Below the pieces are notes generated by a model that ran no database searches, was not told the DNA's origin, and was given only the letters and a program-made list of their open reading frames with translations. From Haloterrigena salina JCM 13891 (GTDB taxonomy: Archaea > Halobacteriota > Halobacteria > Halobacteriales > Natrialbaceae), in the NCBI RefSeq assembly GCF_000337495.1, contig NZ_AOIS01000054.1, positions 129,532 through 181,298 on the forward strand: a DNA stretch of 51,767 bases, given 5' to 3'. This document shows, one piece after another, positions 1-8,266 of this stretch. The position numbers were made by a program, and so were the translations under genes. Position 1 is the first letter of the stretch; each line of letters starts with the position of its first letter.

Positions 1-58
1 TTCACATATTCGCCGCTTATCGGCGGCCCGCCGCAGCTGTCACAATCGGCGGCGTCGA

Positions 59-442
59 CTACTTCGGCAGCGAACCGTTCGGGACCGGCCGCCGCGTGTC
101 GACGACGCGAGCGCCGCGGTCGTCGATTCGGAGCTCGACCCACGCGGGAAGGTCGTCGGTCGGCGTCAGCAACAGTAACGAGCCGCCGCTCGTTTCCACC
201 AGCCGTCGGTCCGGATCGCGCTGTCGCATGCATGGCGTCCAGCGGTTAGTTCGAAGCCGCCGCCTGAGCTGCCAGTGGGTGTAGTAGCGACCGTTCGATC
301 CCTCGTAGAGTCCCTCGACCGGTACGTCTGGCATCACGTCCGTGCACCCTCCCCCGAGCGGCGGCCGCTCGCCGCCGGAATACTCGTCGTTCCCATCGTA
401 GTCGGAGGGGATCGACGCGTTCGCATCGTCGCTCGGGTTCAT
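59..442 (-). CDS. Small haloarchaeal hypothetical protein (127 aa)
   Basis: A 127-residue soluble protein of unknown function. The N-terminus (MNPSDDANASIPSD) is acidic and probably disordered. The centre has a YYTHWQLRRRLRTNRW stretch followed by CMRQRDPDRRLVET, and the C-terminal half reads as beta-strands (GGSLLLLTPTDDLPAWVELRI). No known motif is recognised. The start at 442 is chosen because GAGGG lies 5 nt upstream; an in-frame ATG at 460 would add six residues, and the longer reading frame beyond that is Arg-rich and not protein-like. It stands alone, with about 300 bp separating it from the regulator upstream. Confidence 0.55.
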   Translation of the reverse strand: MNPSDDANASIPSDYDGNDEYSGGERPPLGGGCTDVMPDVPVEGLYEGSNGRYYTHWQLRRRLRTNRWTPCMRQRDPDRRLVETSGGSLLLLTPTDDLPAWVELRIDDRGARVVDTRRPVPNGSLPK

Positions 443-746
443 ATGGCCCTCTTTTAACATCTCGTGAGTATCGGCGTTCGTGACGTATTCGCGTCGACGT
501 TCGGCGGGAGTCGGAAGCAACGAGCGCGTCGACGGCCGAGCAGTGTCCCCAGTCGAGTGACGACCCGCTACGCCGTCTCTCCGCTCCGTCCCGACGGGCT
601 CTGATGGCGAGATCGGCTTTCGGTTCGACACACCGGGTTTCCGGTGAACGAACGGCGGCGATCGACCGACGATCGGCACCGCTGAGCGCTCGGGATCGGC
701 CCCGTCGCGTGCTTGCTAAGCGGTCCCGCCGGTCAACCGCCGCCGC
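443..746. other. Intergenic stretch without a recognised gene
   Basis: About 300 bp between the hypothetical gene and the end of the Bat-type regulator. It should hold the promoter of the former. Nothing else is recognised; the open frames here are GC-driven and Arg-rich. Confidence 0.5.
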
Positions 747-2864
747 TCAGGGCGGCTGTGGACCGCCGCTGGCTTCGAAGAACTCCTCGAGGACCGCCTT
801 CATCCCCTTCCGGAGGTGCTGGTGCATCGTCGGCGGCGAGACGTCCATCGCCTCGGCGATCTCCTCGCCGGTGCTCTCGCGGGGCCACTCGAAGAAGCCG
901 CTGTAGTAGGCGAGTCGCAGCGTCGTCAGCTGTCGATCGGTCAGTTGGTCGAAGATGTGATCCCGCCGCTGGGCGGCGGTTCGAACCGGGCGGTCGATCT
1001 CGCGGCGCGCGACGAGTTCGGTGTTCTCGTAGATCACCGTCAACGCCTTCGCGATCTCGCGGACGTCCGCATCTTGCGAGACCTCGATCAGACAGGTTCC
1101 GACGCCGTCTTCGACAGTGACCTCGCGGAACGTCGCGCCGTGGTTCGCGAGCGTCCGGACCCCCGACTTCGCGAGGCGAATCTCGACCGTGCAGTTCTCG
1201 CCGCCGTCGTGAATGAGCCGACAGTTCTCGATCGACGGATGTGCCTCGGCCTCCTCGAGGACGGTCTCGTCGCCGAGGCCGTCGATCGTGACGTACTGGA
1301 CGGTGCGGCCGTCCGCCGTCGTTCCGGCCCACTCGAGCGAGACGGTACAGCCGTACCGCTCGGAGAGATCGAACGAGAAGGTGTCGCCGCCGTCGATCCG
1401 GAACTCGAGTTCGACGACCGTATCGGCGAACAGCAGCTGGCGGTTCTTGACGGCCATGATCGTGAAGCCGATCGTTTCGCCGAGCAGGCCGAACCCGGCC
1501 CGCTCGCCCTCTCTGAAGGCGTCTTCGCGGTCCGCGAGGACCGTCAGGACGCCGTAGACCGAGTCGTTGTGGCTGATCGGAACGGCGATCGCGGACCGGA
1601 CGCCGTCCGTCCGGGCGGCCCTGCTGAGCGATTCGGGCATCGAATCGCTCGTCGGGATGCTCGTCTCCGTCTGGATCTCGCCGGTCTCGACGGCCTGCTG
1701 GACCAGACACGCGTGGCCCTCCTCGAGTTCCGTCGCGCGGTCGAGGTACGCGTCCACGTCGCCGGCGCCGGTTCGGAAGGCGAGGTTCCCCCTGCCCGTC
1801 CGCTCGGTGATCCAGGCCCCGCAGTACAGCTCCGACTCGACGAGCTGGTCGCAGACCTCCCGTTCGATGGCCTCCCTGGAGGGTGCCTCGACCAGCGTAT
1901 CGATCACCTGCCCGACGACCGCGCTGATCCTGTTGAGCGTCTCGAGTTCGTCCCGTCGCGATCGCAGCTCCCGTTCCCGCTGCATCCGCTCGGTAATGTC
2001 CCTGGCGAGCCAGACGACGGCGTTCCGGCCGTCGATCGGTTCGTCGATCGGGACGACCCGCCCCTCGTACCGTCGGCAGCCGTCGGTCGTTCTCGCCTCG
2101 TACTCGATCGATTGGACGTCGCCGGTCCGGAGCGTTCGATCGACACAGGCCTGCAACTTCGCGGCCCTGTCGTCGGGAAACACTTCCACGAGATTCTTCC
2201 CGGGCAGTTCGTCGGCCGTCGTCGTGTAGAGATCGGCGGCGTCGGGCCGGATCTTCGCCTCGAGGTAGGTGCCGTCGGCGGCGATGACGAAGGCCTCGTC
2301 GGGCAACTCGTTCGCCAGGATGCGGTGGTACTCGCCGGTCGATTCCGTCGACGGCTGACTCTCGACCGGGGCTGCGGAGACGCCGACCGCCGGGCCTGCA
2401 CCGTTCGCCGCCGTGGCGGACGTCGGTTCGCCGGCGGTCTCGCCGGCGTTGACTGCCCTGCCGAACGTACGGATCGCATCGACGATCCGCTGGACCGGGT
2501 CCCCGTCGCCGTCGAGGGGCGCGTACTCGTCGGCGCCGCCCCGAAGTGCCGCCGCCGCGAGCGTCTCACCGCCGGTCGGCGGGGCGACGATCGTCGGCGG
2601 GTTCGGCCACGCCTCGAACAGCCGTTTGAGGGCGGTCCGCACCCGTTCGGGACGCTCGAGTTCGAGAACGATCCCGGCGGGAACCGACGGCTCCGCGTCG
2701 GACTCGCTTTCCCCGTCGAAGACTGACTCAAGATTGTCCTCGAGGGCCGCTGGCGTGATCGATCGAACGCCGGCCGGAGATGCTTCGCAAAGCCGTCCCT
2801 GGAGCGACTCCGAGTGAGACGCCGAGATGTGTACGATCGGACCGGAACGGATCTCGGGGGACAT
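747..2864 (-). CDS. Bat-type (bacterio-opsin activator) regulator with PAS, GAF and HTH_10 domains
   Basis: A 705-residue transcription regulator of the haloarchaeal bacterio-opsin-activator type. Residues 1-135 look like a degenerate receiver domain without an obvious phospho-acceptor. A PAS domain spans about 178-295 and ends in WLARDITERMQRERELR. A GAF domain covers about 310-475 (AIAVPISHNDSVYGVLTVLA). The Bat-specific beta-rich domain follows (about 485-630), then a C-terminal HTH_10 (LTDRQLTTLRLAYYSGFFEW...TGEEIAEAMDVS). Family members sense light, oxygen or redox through PAS/GAF and activate target genes. The target here is unknown, because no rhodopsin gene is in the window. An A/T-rich TATA-like stretch lies 65-75 nt upstream. 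Function class is secure, ligand is not. Confidence 0.9.
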   Translation of the reverse strand: MSPEIRSGPIVHISASHSESLQGRLCEASPAGVRSITPAALEDNLESVFDGESESDAEPSVPAGIVLELERPERVRTALKRLFEAWPNPPTIVAPPTGGETLAAAALRGGADEYAPLDGDGDPVQRIVDAIRTFGRAVNAGETAGEPTSATAANGAGPAVGVSAAPVESQPSTESTGEYHRILANELPDEAFVIAADGTYLEAKIRPDAADLYTTTADELPGKNLVEVFPDDRAAKLQACVDRTLRTGDVQSIEYEARTTDGCRRYEGRVVPIDEPIDGRNAVVWLARDITERMQRERELRSRRDELETLNRISAVVGQVIDTLVEAPSREAIEREVCDQLVESELYCGAWITERTGRGNLAFRTGAGDVDAYLDRATELEEGHACLVQQAVETGEIQTETSIPTSDSMPESLSRAARTDGVRSAIAVPISHNDSVYGVLTVLADREDAFREGERAGFGLLGETIGFTIMAVKNRQLLFADTVVELEFRIDGGDTFSFDLSERYGCTVSLEWAGTTADGRTVQYVTIDGLGDETVLEEAEAHPSIENCRLIHDGGENCTVEIRLAKSGVRTLANHGATFREVTVEDGVGTCLIEVSQDADVREIAKALTVIYENTELVARREIDRPVRTAAQRRDHIFDQLTDRQLTTLRLAYYSGFFEWPRESTGEEIAEAMDVSPPTMHQHLRKGMKAVLEEFFEASGGPQPP

Positions 2865-3246
2865 TTGATGTTGGAACGCGGATTTCGTGACCGCCTGAAA
2901 GCGTCACTTCAGGAAAAGATTTGCGCGGAATAAAAGCGTACTGGTACTGGATATCCTGATCGGTTACGACGTCCGCACAGCAACCGCCGCGTTCGATGGC
3001 CGCCGCGATTGGTGTTTAGACGGAGTTGTTCTCCTCTCCGTCGCTCGACGATAGTTCGCTCCCGACGGGCCGCCTCGGACCGTTCACCCGTCCTCCCGTG
3101 ATGAAGTACCGCTGGCATGAACACCGTCTACACATTCTAAACATTGCACACATTCTAAACGGTGTAAACCGGAACTACACGTTTAGAACGCGTCTGCTGC
3201 GTAGATCCGCTGTCTTCCCGACTCAGCAAAAACCCCCTCGACCCGA
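2865..3246. promoter_or_regulatory. Intergenic regulatory region with direct repeats CACATTCTAAAC
   Basis: This stretch has no credible gene. It carries two exact copies of CACATTCTAAAC (3131-3142 and 3149-3160, 18 bp apart), an inverted pair ACACCGT (3121-3127) and ACGGTGT (3159-3165) bracketing them, and a GTTTAGAA box in opposite orientation at 3181. The arrangement resembles a tandem operator. The flanking genes (Bat-type regulator and membrane protein) both read leftwards; the repeats lie 260-300 bp upstream of the regulator start and just downstream of the membrane-protein stop. Whether the regulator binds here is unknown. Confidence 0.45.
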
Positions 3247-4077
3247 TTAGAGTCGGCGCATGAACTTCGGCAGGATCCCGCGCTCGCTCGAGTCGGACGC
3301 GGCGGCCGGTTCGGCGCCCGGGTGGTCGAACTCCGCCCCGTCTTCGGCGGACTCGGAATCGTCGAACACGTTGGCGCCCGTTCCCCCTTGGCCGGCCGTC
3401 TGCTGCCCGGTTGCGTTCTGTCCGGACGCCGACTGCCCGGCGGTGTTCGGTCCGGCGGGACTCGAGGCGGTTTCCGCGGCCGCTCCCGTTTCCGCTCCGC
3501 CGGCGGCTGCCTCGGGATCGGCGACGCCGCCACCAGCGGTTTCAGCACCGGGAGCGTTGTCGTCAGCCGGCGATCCCGCACCGATTTCGGTCTCGAGGAT
3601 GGCGTCGAACTCCTCCTGGGTTCGCGGACCGAAGTAGAAGGGCTGATCGGGCCGGAGGTACTCGCGGAACTGGAAGTTGGCGTACCCCGCCCCGGCCAGC
3701 GCGAGGACGACCAGCGGTTCGACGCCGATCAGGGTGGGGCCGGCGGTCAGGATGACGAGAAAGACCGACAGCGGCGAGTAGACGTAGTAGGCGAGCAGCC
3801 GAAACCAGGTGGCGACGTAGCCGTCGATGACGTAGGCGTACAGCCCGTAGGCGCCGACGGCCAGTCCCGCGTCGGCGTAGATGGAGACCAGCAGGCCGGC
3901 TTCGCCGGCGACGAAGATGTGGATGTGCGTCGCCAGCGCCCCCATCAGGATCGTCGTCCGGTTGACGTACGTCTCGTCTAACGCCATGCCGACGACGAGC
4001 ACCGCGATCTGGATCAACGGCGCCGCTAACCACCAGGGGAGGGAACTGAGGAGGAACCCGAGGGACACGTCGATCAC
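3247..4077 (-). CDS. Multi-pass membrane protein with disordered Gly/Gln/Ala-rich C-terminal tail
   Basis: About 276 residues from a GTG start. The N-terminal half has roughly five hydrophobic segments (for example SLPWWLAAPLIQIAVLVVGM, LAVGAYGLYAYVIDGYVATW, LSVFLVILTAGPTLIGVEPL). A cytoplasmic-looking PFYFGPRTQEEFDAIL segment follows, then about 110 residues rich in Ala, Gly, Gln and acidic residues (repeated GQ steps) ending in ILPKFMRRL. No family is recognised. The frame stays open to a TTG at 4197, but that would run through the promoter of the divergent regulator. GTTAAAGG lies about 30 nt upstream of the GTG, so a leaderless start at 4077 is preferred. It is divergent from the ribbon-helix-helix gene and may share its control region. 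Confidence 0.6.
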   Translation of the reverse strand: MIDVSLGFLLSSLPWWLAAPLIQIAVLVVGMALDETYVNRTTILMGALATHIHIFVAGEAGLLVSIYADAGLAVGAYGLYAYVIDGYVATWFRLLAYYVYSPLSVFLVILTAGPTLIGVEPLVVLALAGAGYANFQFREYLRPDQPFYFGPRTQEEFDAILETEIGAGSPADDNAPGAETAGGGVADPEAAAGGAETGAAAETASSPAGPNTAGQSASGQNATGQQTAGQGGTGANVFDDSESAEDGAEFDHPGAEPAAASDSSERGILPKFMRRL

Positions 4078-4227
4078 AGCTGTTCGTGTGGAGGGATCCG
4101 TCCCGCGTCCTTTAACGTTCGTTCCGTTTCGAGATTCGATACGAACGCCGAGTCCGTCGCCGATTCTTGTAACGGGCCGTACAATTCTTCGAAACAATCA
4201 TTAGCCCGCAGCGAACACCGTAACGGT

Positions 4228-4617
4228 ATGGCCAAAGATACCGTCAGGTACCCAGACGAGGTCGTCGAGACGATCGACGAACTGGTCGACGACGGTATGT
4301 TCGAGAGCAAATCCGAGTTCTACCGCTTCTCCGCGGAGTACGTCCTCACGCTGCTCAACAACGATCACGAGGTGAAGACGTTCAACTTCGATGAGATCAA
4401 GACCGAACTCGACATCTCCGAGGAGGATCACGCGAAGGCGCTGGGTGCCGACGGTGGAACCTTCTTTCTCGACGCCGTGATCACCGTTCGTAAACACGGG
4501 CTTCGAGGCGACTACGAGGCCGCCGAGCGGTTCATCGACACCCACTACGAGTCGACCGATCAGGAGTGTATCATCCTCGAGGAACTGCTCGGAACCTACC
4601 GTTCGGAGCCGACGTAA
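4228..4617 (+). CDS. Long ribbon-helix-helix regulator, CdrL-like
   Basis: A 129-residue protein with an N-terminal ribbon-helix-helix domain: strand DTVRYPDEVVETIDELVDDG, then helix FESKSEFYRFSAEYVLTLLN. This is followed by an acidic extension of about 75 residues ending in EECIILEEL-type sequence. Short RHH proteins of this kind include CdrS, a regulator of ftsZ2 in haloarchaea, and the longer paralogue CdrL has a similar tail. The match to CdrL is from memory of the family's shape, and no cell-division gene is adjacent here, so the specific name is tentative. The start ATG is followed by the canonical AKDTVRYP sequence. The gene is divergent from the membrane protein. Confidence 0.75.
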   Translation: MAKDTVRYPDEVVETIDELVDDGMFESKSEFYRFSAEYVLTLLNNDHEVKTFNFDEIKTELDISEEDHAKALGADGGTFFLDAVITVRKHGLRGDYEAAERFIDTHYESTDQECIILEELLGTYRSEPT

Positions 4618-4693
4618 CCCGACGCGAAGCCGTCGTTGTGCCGACTCCGTCCTGTCGCCCGTAGCGATTCGCTCGATCGCCCGCGACTCGAAC

Positions 4694-6310
4694 TCACGAA
4701 TCGAACGGCGGACCGAGCGCCTCGAGATCGACGTGTTCGCCGACCAGTTCCGCGGCGCGGTCGTACGGTGTCGATCCGGTCGTCTCACCGTTGCGACGCG
4801 GGCGATCCACTCCCGCCTCCGACGCGACGGCCTCGAGAAACGCCGTTCGGACTCCCTCGTTGTCGAACAGGCCGTGGAGGTACGTCCCGAGCACCCGTCC
4901 GTGGGCCGCGCTCGAGTCGCCGAGCGGTCGGACGATTTCTTGGGCTTTCTCCTCGAGCACACGCGTCCGTCCGGCGTGGATCTCGTAGCCCGACGCGGTG
5001 CCGTCGGCGCCGGAAAGCAGCGGCGACGCCGACCCGTCGACGGGGACCGTCGTCTGCTCGACGCGCTTGGTCCCCTCGAACCGCGTCTCGACCGGCAACA
5101 GCCCGAGTCCCTCGACGACGGCGTCGTCGCCGGTCCCCTCGAGATCCGCGTTCGTAATCCGTTCCCCGAGTAGCTGGTAGCCGCCGCAGACGCCGACGAT
5201 CGGCCCGTCGAACGCCGCGAGCGCGTCGGCGAAGCCGGCCTCGTGGAGCGCCAGCAGGTCGTCGACCGTGTTCTTGGTTCCCGGGAGGACGATCGCGTCG
5301 GCGTCGACGGCTGCGAGGGGATCAGTACTGGCTGTCGCCCGCTCTTCAGTCGCCAATTCCGCGTCGACCGGCACGAACGCGACCGAGACGCCCGGCGCCG
5401 CGGCCAGCGCCTCGAGGTCCGTCGCGTTCGAAATTCGGGGGAGTCGGGGGACGGCGACCGTGAGTCGGCGTTCGTCGGGAACGCCGTCGTCGTCGCCTAG
5501 CACGCCGCGCTCGCTCTTCGACGGGAGACCGACGCTGTCCTCCTCGGGCAGGCCGGGATCGTCGTACGGGAGGACGCCCAGAACCGGCACGCCGGTCTTC
5601 GACTCGATCTCCTCGATACCGGGCTCGAGCAGCGACCGGTCGCCGCGGAACTTGGTGATGACCGCGCCGACGACCCGCTCGCGCAGCGAGTCCGGCAGGA
5701 GCTCGATGGTGCCGTAGAGGCTGGCGAAGGCGCCGCCGCGCTCGATGTCGACCAGTAGGAGAATGTCGGCGTCGGCGAACTCCGCGGTCTCGACGTTCGC
5801 GAGGTCCCGGTCGTGGAGATTGATCTCGCCGATGCTGCCGGCGCCCTCCGCGACGATCACGTCGTGGTCGGCCGCGAGTCGCCGGTAGGTCTCCTCGGCG
5901 GCCTCGCGGGCCTCGTCCCAGAACTCCTCGTAGTACCGGCCGGCCGGGACGTGTTCGTGGGCCCGTCCCTGCAGGACCAGTTGGCTCTCCCCGTCGCCGC
6001 GGGGTTTGAGCAGGACGGGATTACAGTCGGTCGTGGGCGTGACTCGAGCAGCTCGAGCTTGGACGAACTGGGAGACGCCGATCTCGCCCCACTTGTCGAC
6101 GTCTGGTTCGTCGCTCTCGTCGGTGTCGCTTCGGTCGTCGCCGGCCGCTGCTTCGGGTCGAACGACCACTCGAGCGTTGTTGCTCATGTTCTGTCCCTTG
6201 AACGGGGCGACCGAAACGCCCCGATCGGCGAGCAGTCGACAGAGTCCGGCGGCGACCGTCGACTTGCCGACGTGGCTCGCGGTCCCGGCGACGAGCAGCG
6301 TTCTGGTCAT
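4694..6310 (-). CDS. cbiP: Cobyric acid synthase (CbiP/CobQ)
   Basis: A 538-residue amidotransferase. It amidates side chains b, d, e and g of adenosylcobyrinic acid a,c-diamide with glutamine and ATP to make adenosylcobyric acid. The N-terminal dethiobiotin-synthetase-like domain has a P-loop ([17 protein letters not shown]) and the CbiP motif [13 protein letters not shown]. The class I glutamine amidotransferase domain has the nucleophile loop [17 protein letters not shown] and the late histidine in [14 protein letters not shown]. An acidic insert ([15 protein letters not shown], about residues 57-71) is typical of haloarchaea. The adenosyltransferase acting earlier in the same pathway lies about 4.3 kb away at 10621-11307, beyond the origin and an ABC operon, so the two are not in one operon. 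Confidence 0.95.
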   Translation of the reverse strand: MTRTLLVAGTASHVGKSTVAAGLCRLLADRGVSVAPFKGQNMSNNARVVVRPEAAAGDDRSDTDESDEPDVDKWGEIGVSQFVQARAARVTPTTDCNPVLLKPRGDGESQLVLQGRAHEHVPAGRYYEEFWDEAREAAEETYRRLAADHDVIVAEGAGSIGEINLHDRDLANVETAEFADADILLLVDIERGGAFASLYGTIELLPDSLRERVVGAVITKFRGDRSLLEPGIEEIESKTGVPVLGVLPYDDPGLPEEDSVGLPSKSERGVLGDDDGVPDERRLTVAVPRLPRISNATDLEALAAAPGVSVAFVPVDAELATEERATASTDPLAAVDADAIVLPGTKNTVDDLLALHEAGFADALAAFDGPIVGVCGGYQLLGERITNADLEGTGDDAVVEGLGLLPVETRFEGTKRVEQTTVPVDGSASPLLSGADGTASGYEIHAGRTRVLEEKAQEIVRPLGDSSAAHGRVLGTYLHGLFDNEGVRTAFLEAVASEAGVDRPRRNGETTGSTPYDRAAELVGEHVDLEALGPPFDS

Positions 6311-6483
6311 TCGCGTTGATCCCTACTCACGCTCGATGGTCTATCGTCCTATCGATTCGACGTATCCCGGTTCCGCGACCGACCGCGTGACGCTCGATCC
6401 CACAGGCAGATTCTTTCGGTAGCCGAGTGAGGAGTGCGGAAGTCATATCCTCGGATGTCCCGAGAGCTCTCGGTTTTGATTGG

Positions 6484-6515
6484 GGACGGAGACACACCAC
6501 CCATTCATTCGTTAT
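6484..6515 (+). repeat. ORB-like repeat, origin 1, left arm
   Basis: Core GACACACCACCCATTCATTC. It is the left member of a near-perfect inverted pair with 6761-6792 that flanks the A/T-rich region. Confidence 0.75.
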
Positions 6516-6549
6516 CACTCGAAAACCGGCCTAATCATCGAACCCCACC

Positions 6550-6567
6550 CACCACCAATTCAAACGT
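6550..6567 (+). repeat. ORB-like repeat, origin 1, internal copy 1
   Basis: CACCACCAATTCAAACGT. Same orientation as the left arm; shares ACCACC-ATTCAAACGT with the copies at 6642 and 8142. Confidence 0.7.
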
Positions 6568-6639
6568 AATACGGAAGAGCAGAGTGACTATCTGCCATTT
6601 TGCCCTCTTTTCTCCTCGATGGATAGCCTAGTCGAATAA

Positions 6640-6660
6640 CATACCACCAATTCAAACGTT
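6640..6660 (+). repeat. ORB-like repeat, origin 1, internal copy 2
   Basis: Core TACCACCAATTCAAACGTT. Same orientation as the copy at 6550 and 90 bp from it. Confidence 0.7.
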
Positions 6661-6760
6661 CTCAAAGAACTAGCACTACGGATTCTATTTTCCCCCAGAC
6701 TATATAAATATTTTCTATACTATGCGCTATATTATTTGAGGGACTGCTCTATCGCACTCT

Positions 6761-6792
6761 AACGATTGAATGGGTGGTGTGTCTCTGTCCTC
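6761..6792 (-). repeat. ORB-like repeat, origin 1, right arm
   Basis: Core ATTGAATGGGTGGTGTGTCT, the inverse of the element at 6484-6515. It lies immediately upstream of the orc promoter, so Orc1/Cdc6 binding here could also control its own gene. Confidence 0.75.
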
Positions 6793-6868
6793 AATCGACA
6801 GTAACGAATGAACCGTTTGCAACGTTCGAACCAATTGTTTTATTGGGCAGTAAAATAGCTAACATATA

Positions 6869-8107
6869 ATGACGCTCTTCGAGCGGTCCGAAGCTATTTT
6901 CGAGGATGAAAACGTCTTGCACGACGATTATCAGCCCGAATCGCTCGAGGAACGCGACGACGAAATCGAGCAATACACCGCGTACCTACAGCCTGTCATC
7001 AACGGTTCACAGCCTCGAAATATTTTCCTCTACGGGAAGACTGGTGTCGGCAAGACAGCGGCGACGAAATATCTTCTTCACCATCTCGAGGAGGACGCAA
7101 AACAGTACGATGACCTCTCAGTCACCACTGTCTATCTCAACTGCGAGGATCTGACTAGTAGCTATCGCGTGGCCGTTGCACTCGTCAATACCTTACGGGA
7201 TCCGTCTGATCAAATCAGTCGAACTGGGTATCCGTTGAACGCGGTCTACGAAAAGCTGTGGACGGAACTCGACCGAATCGGTGGGACGATTTTGATCGTT
7301 TTAGACGAAGTCGATTACATTGGCGACGACGATTCGATCCTCTATCAACTTCCGCGTGCTCGCAGTAACGAGAAAATAGAACGCGCTCGAATCGGGATTA
7401 TCGGGATCAGCAACGATTTCAAATATCGAGAGAAACTCGATCCGCGCGTCGAAGACACGCTGTGTGAACGCGAACTACACTTCCCGCCATATGACGCGAA
7501 CGAACTCCAGAACATTCTCGAACGACGTGCAACGTTAGCGTTCAAAGACGGCATTCTCGAGGAAGATGTTGTTCCGTTGTGTGCAGCGTTTGCCGCGCAA
7601 GATAAGGGAAGTGCCCGTCAAGGACTTGACCTCCTTCTCGAGGCGGGTGATCTAGCCCGTCGACGAAACGATTCTATCGTTACAGAAGATCACGTTCGCG
7701 AGGCGAAACAGTTGCTGGAAAAGCAGCGGATCGAAGAGAGCATGAAAGAGTTGACCTCTCACGGACATCTCACACTCTTGGCTGTAGTCGCATCGACGAT
7801 TGCGGAACCGTCTGAAGCGCCATTTCAAAAGCAACGACTTTACGAACAGTATACCGATCTCGCGGTCGCGACCGACCGTGATCCTCTCGGCGGCAGGGCG
7901 TTTCATAATCACTTAGCCGAACTCTCGATGCTCGGGATTCTCGATCGAACGAAGCGTAACGAAGGCAGGAGTGGTGGGATATACTACGAATATCAGGTCG
8001 ATGTTTCGATCGATGGTGCGCTTTCGACACTGGACAATTTGCATTTGAGCGGTAGTCTGAACCTCGACTCACTCTGGGAAACCGCGGAGGAACAGGGGCT
8101 CGTGTAA
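6869..8107 (+). CDS. orc: Orc1/Cdc6 replication initiator (origin 1)
   Basis: A 412-residue AAA+ initiator that binds ORB elements and opens the origin. The Walker A motif is LYGKTGVGKTAATKYLL (near residue 55), Walker B is ILIVLDEVDYIGDDDSIL, and sensor-type sequence GIIGISNDFKYREKLDPRV follows. The lid region has RQGLDLLLEAGDLARRR. The C-terminal winged-helix domain (about residues 290-400) includes FHNHLAELSMLGILDRTKRNEG. Its length is normal for the family. The ATG sits about 25 nt after TTTTATTG, so the transcript is probably leaderless. ORB copies flank it on both sides. It resembles the initiator at 34190-35407 in Walker B context and overall plan, but its repeats differ. Confidence 0.95.
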   Translation: MTLFERSEAIFEDENVLHDDYQPESLEERDDEIEQYTAYLQPVINGSQPRNIFLYGKTGVGKTAATKYLLHHLEEDAKQYDDLSVTTVYLNCEDLTSSYRVAVALVNTLRDPSDQISRTGYPLNAVYEKLWTELDRIGGTILIVLDEVDYIGDDDSILYQLPRARSNEKIERARIGIIGISNDFKYREKLDPRVEDTLCERELHFPPYDANELQNILERRATLAFKDGILEEDVVPLCAAFAAQDKGSARQGLDLLLEAGDLARRRNDSIVTEDHVREAKQLLEKQRIEESMKELTSHGHLTLLAVVASTIAEPSEAPFQKQRLYEQYTDLAVATDRDPLGGRAFHNHLAELSMLGILDRTKRNEGRSGGIYYEYQVDVSIDGALSTLDNLHLSGSLNLDSLWETAEEQGLV

Positions 8108-8133
8108 CCGTCGAAATAGTCGGAGTAGGATTC

Positions 8134-8160
8134 ACCACACACCACCCATTCAAACGTTTC
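8134..8160 (+). repeat. ORB-like repeat downstream of orc, origin 1
   Basis: Core CACACCACCCATTCAAACGT, 27 bp after the orc stop codon and in the same orientation as the left arm at 6484. An ORB just beyond the orc 3' end is also seen at origin 2. Confidence 0.75.
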
Positions 8161-8266
8161 CCACCTCGCGTTTGACATCTATTTTGGCGGCTCTAATGGT
8201 CTAAACTGCCGGTCTTCACGTGCAACGGTGGAGTGTCTTATCGACGAGTTCGAACCAATAATTCCG

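Larger units (their letters stand above)
6480..6868. other. Replication origin 1 (ORB-like repeats and AT-rich unwinding region)
   Basis: The intergenic region upstream of the Orc1/Cdc6 gene has the layout of a haloarchaeal origin. A roughly 30-bp element around ACACACCACCCATTCATTCG (about 6484-6515) recurs in inverted orientation at about 6761-6792, with almost every base matching. Two shorter copies in the first orientation contain ACCACCAATTCAAACGT (6551-6567 and 6642-6659). Between the inverted pair lies an A/T-rich stretch (about 6683-6740) with TATATAAATATTTTC, a likely duplex-unwinding element. The orc gene starts 76 bp after the last repeat with a TTTTATTG box about 25 nt before its ATG. 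Origin activity is inferred from this architecture. Confidence 0.8.

Noticed and set aside
816-2726. Long plus-strand open frame opposite the Bat-type regulator
   Set aside because: Its predicted protein is Arg/Asp/Val-rich and featureless, as expected for the complement of a GC-rich gene; the minus-strand product has PAS, GAF and HTH domains.
2909-3124. 71-codon minus-strand frame in the operator region
   Set aside because: Composition is basic and Arg-rich, unlike haloarchaeal proteins, and it covers the likely promoter of the regulator.
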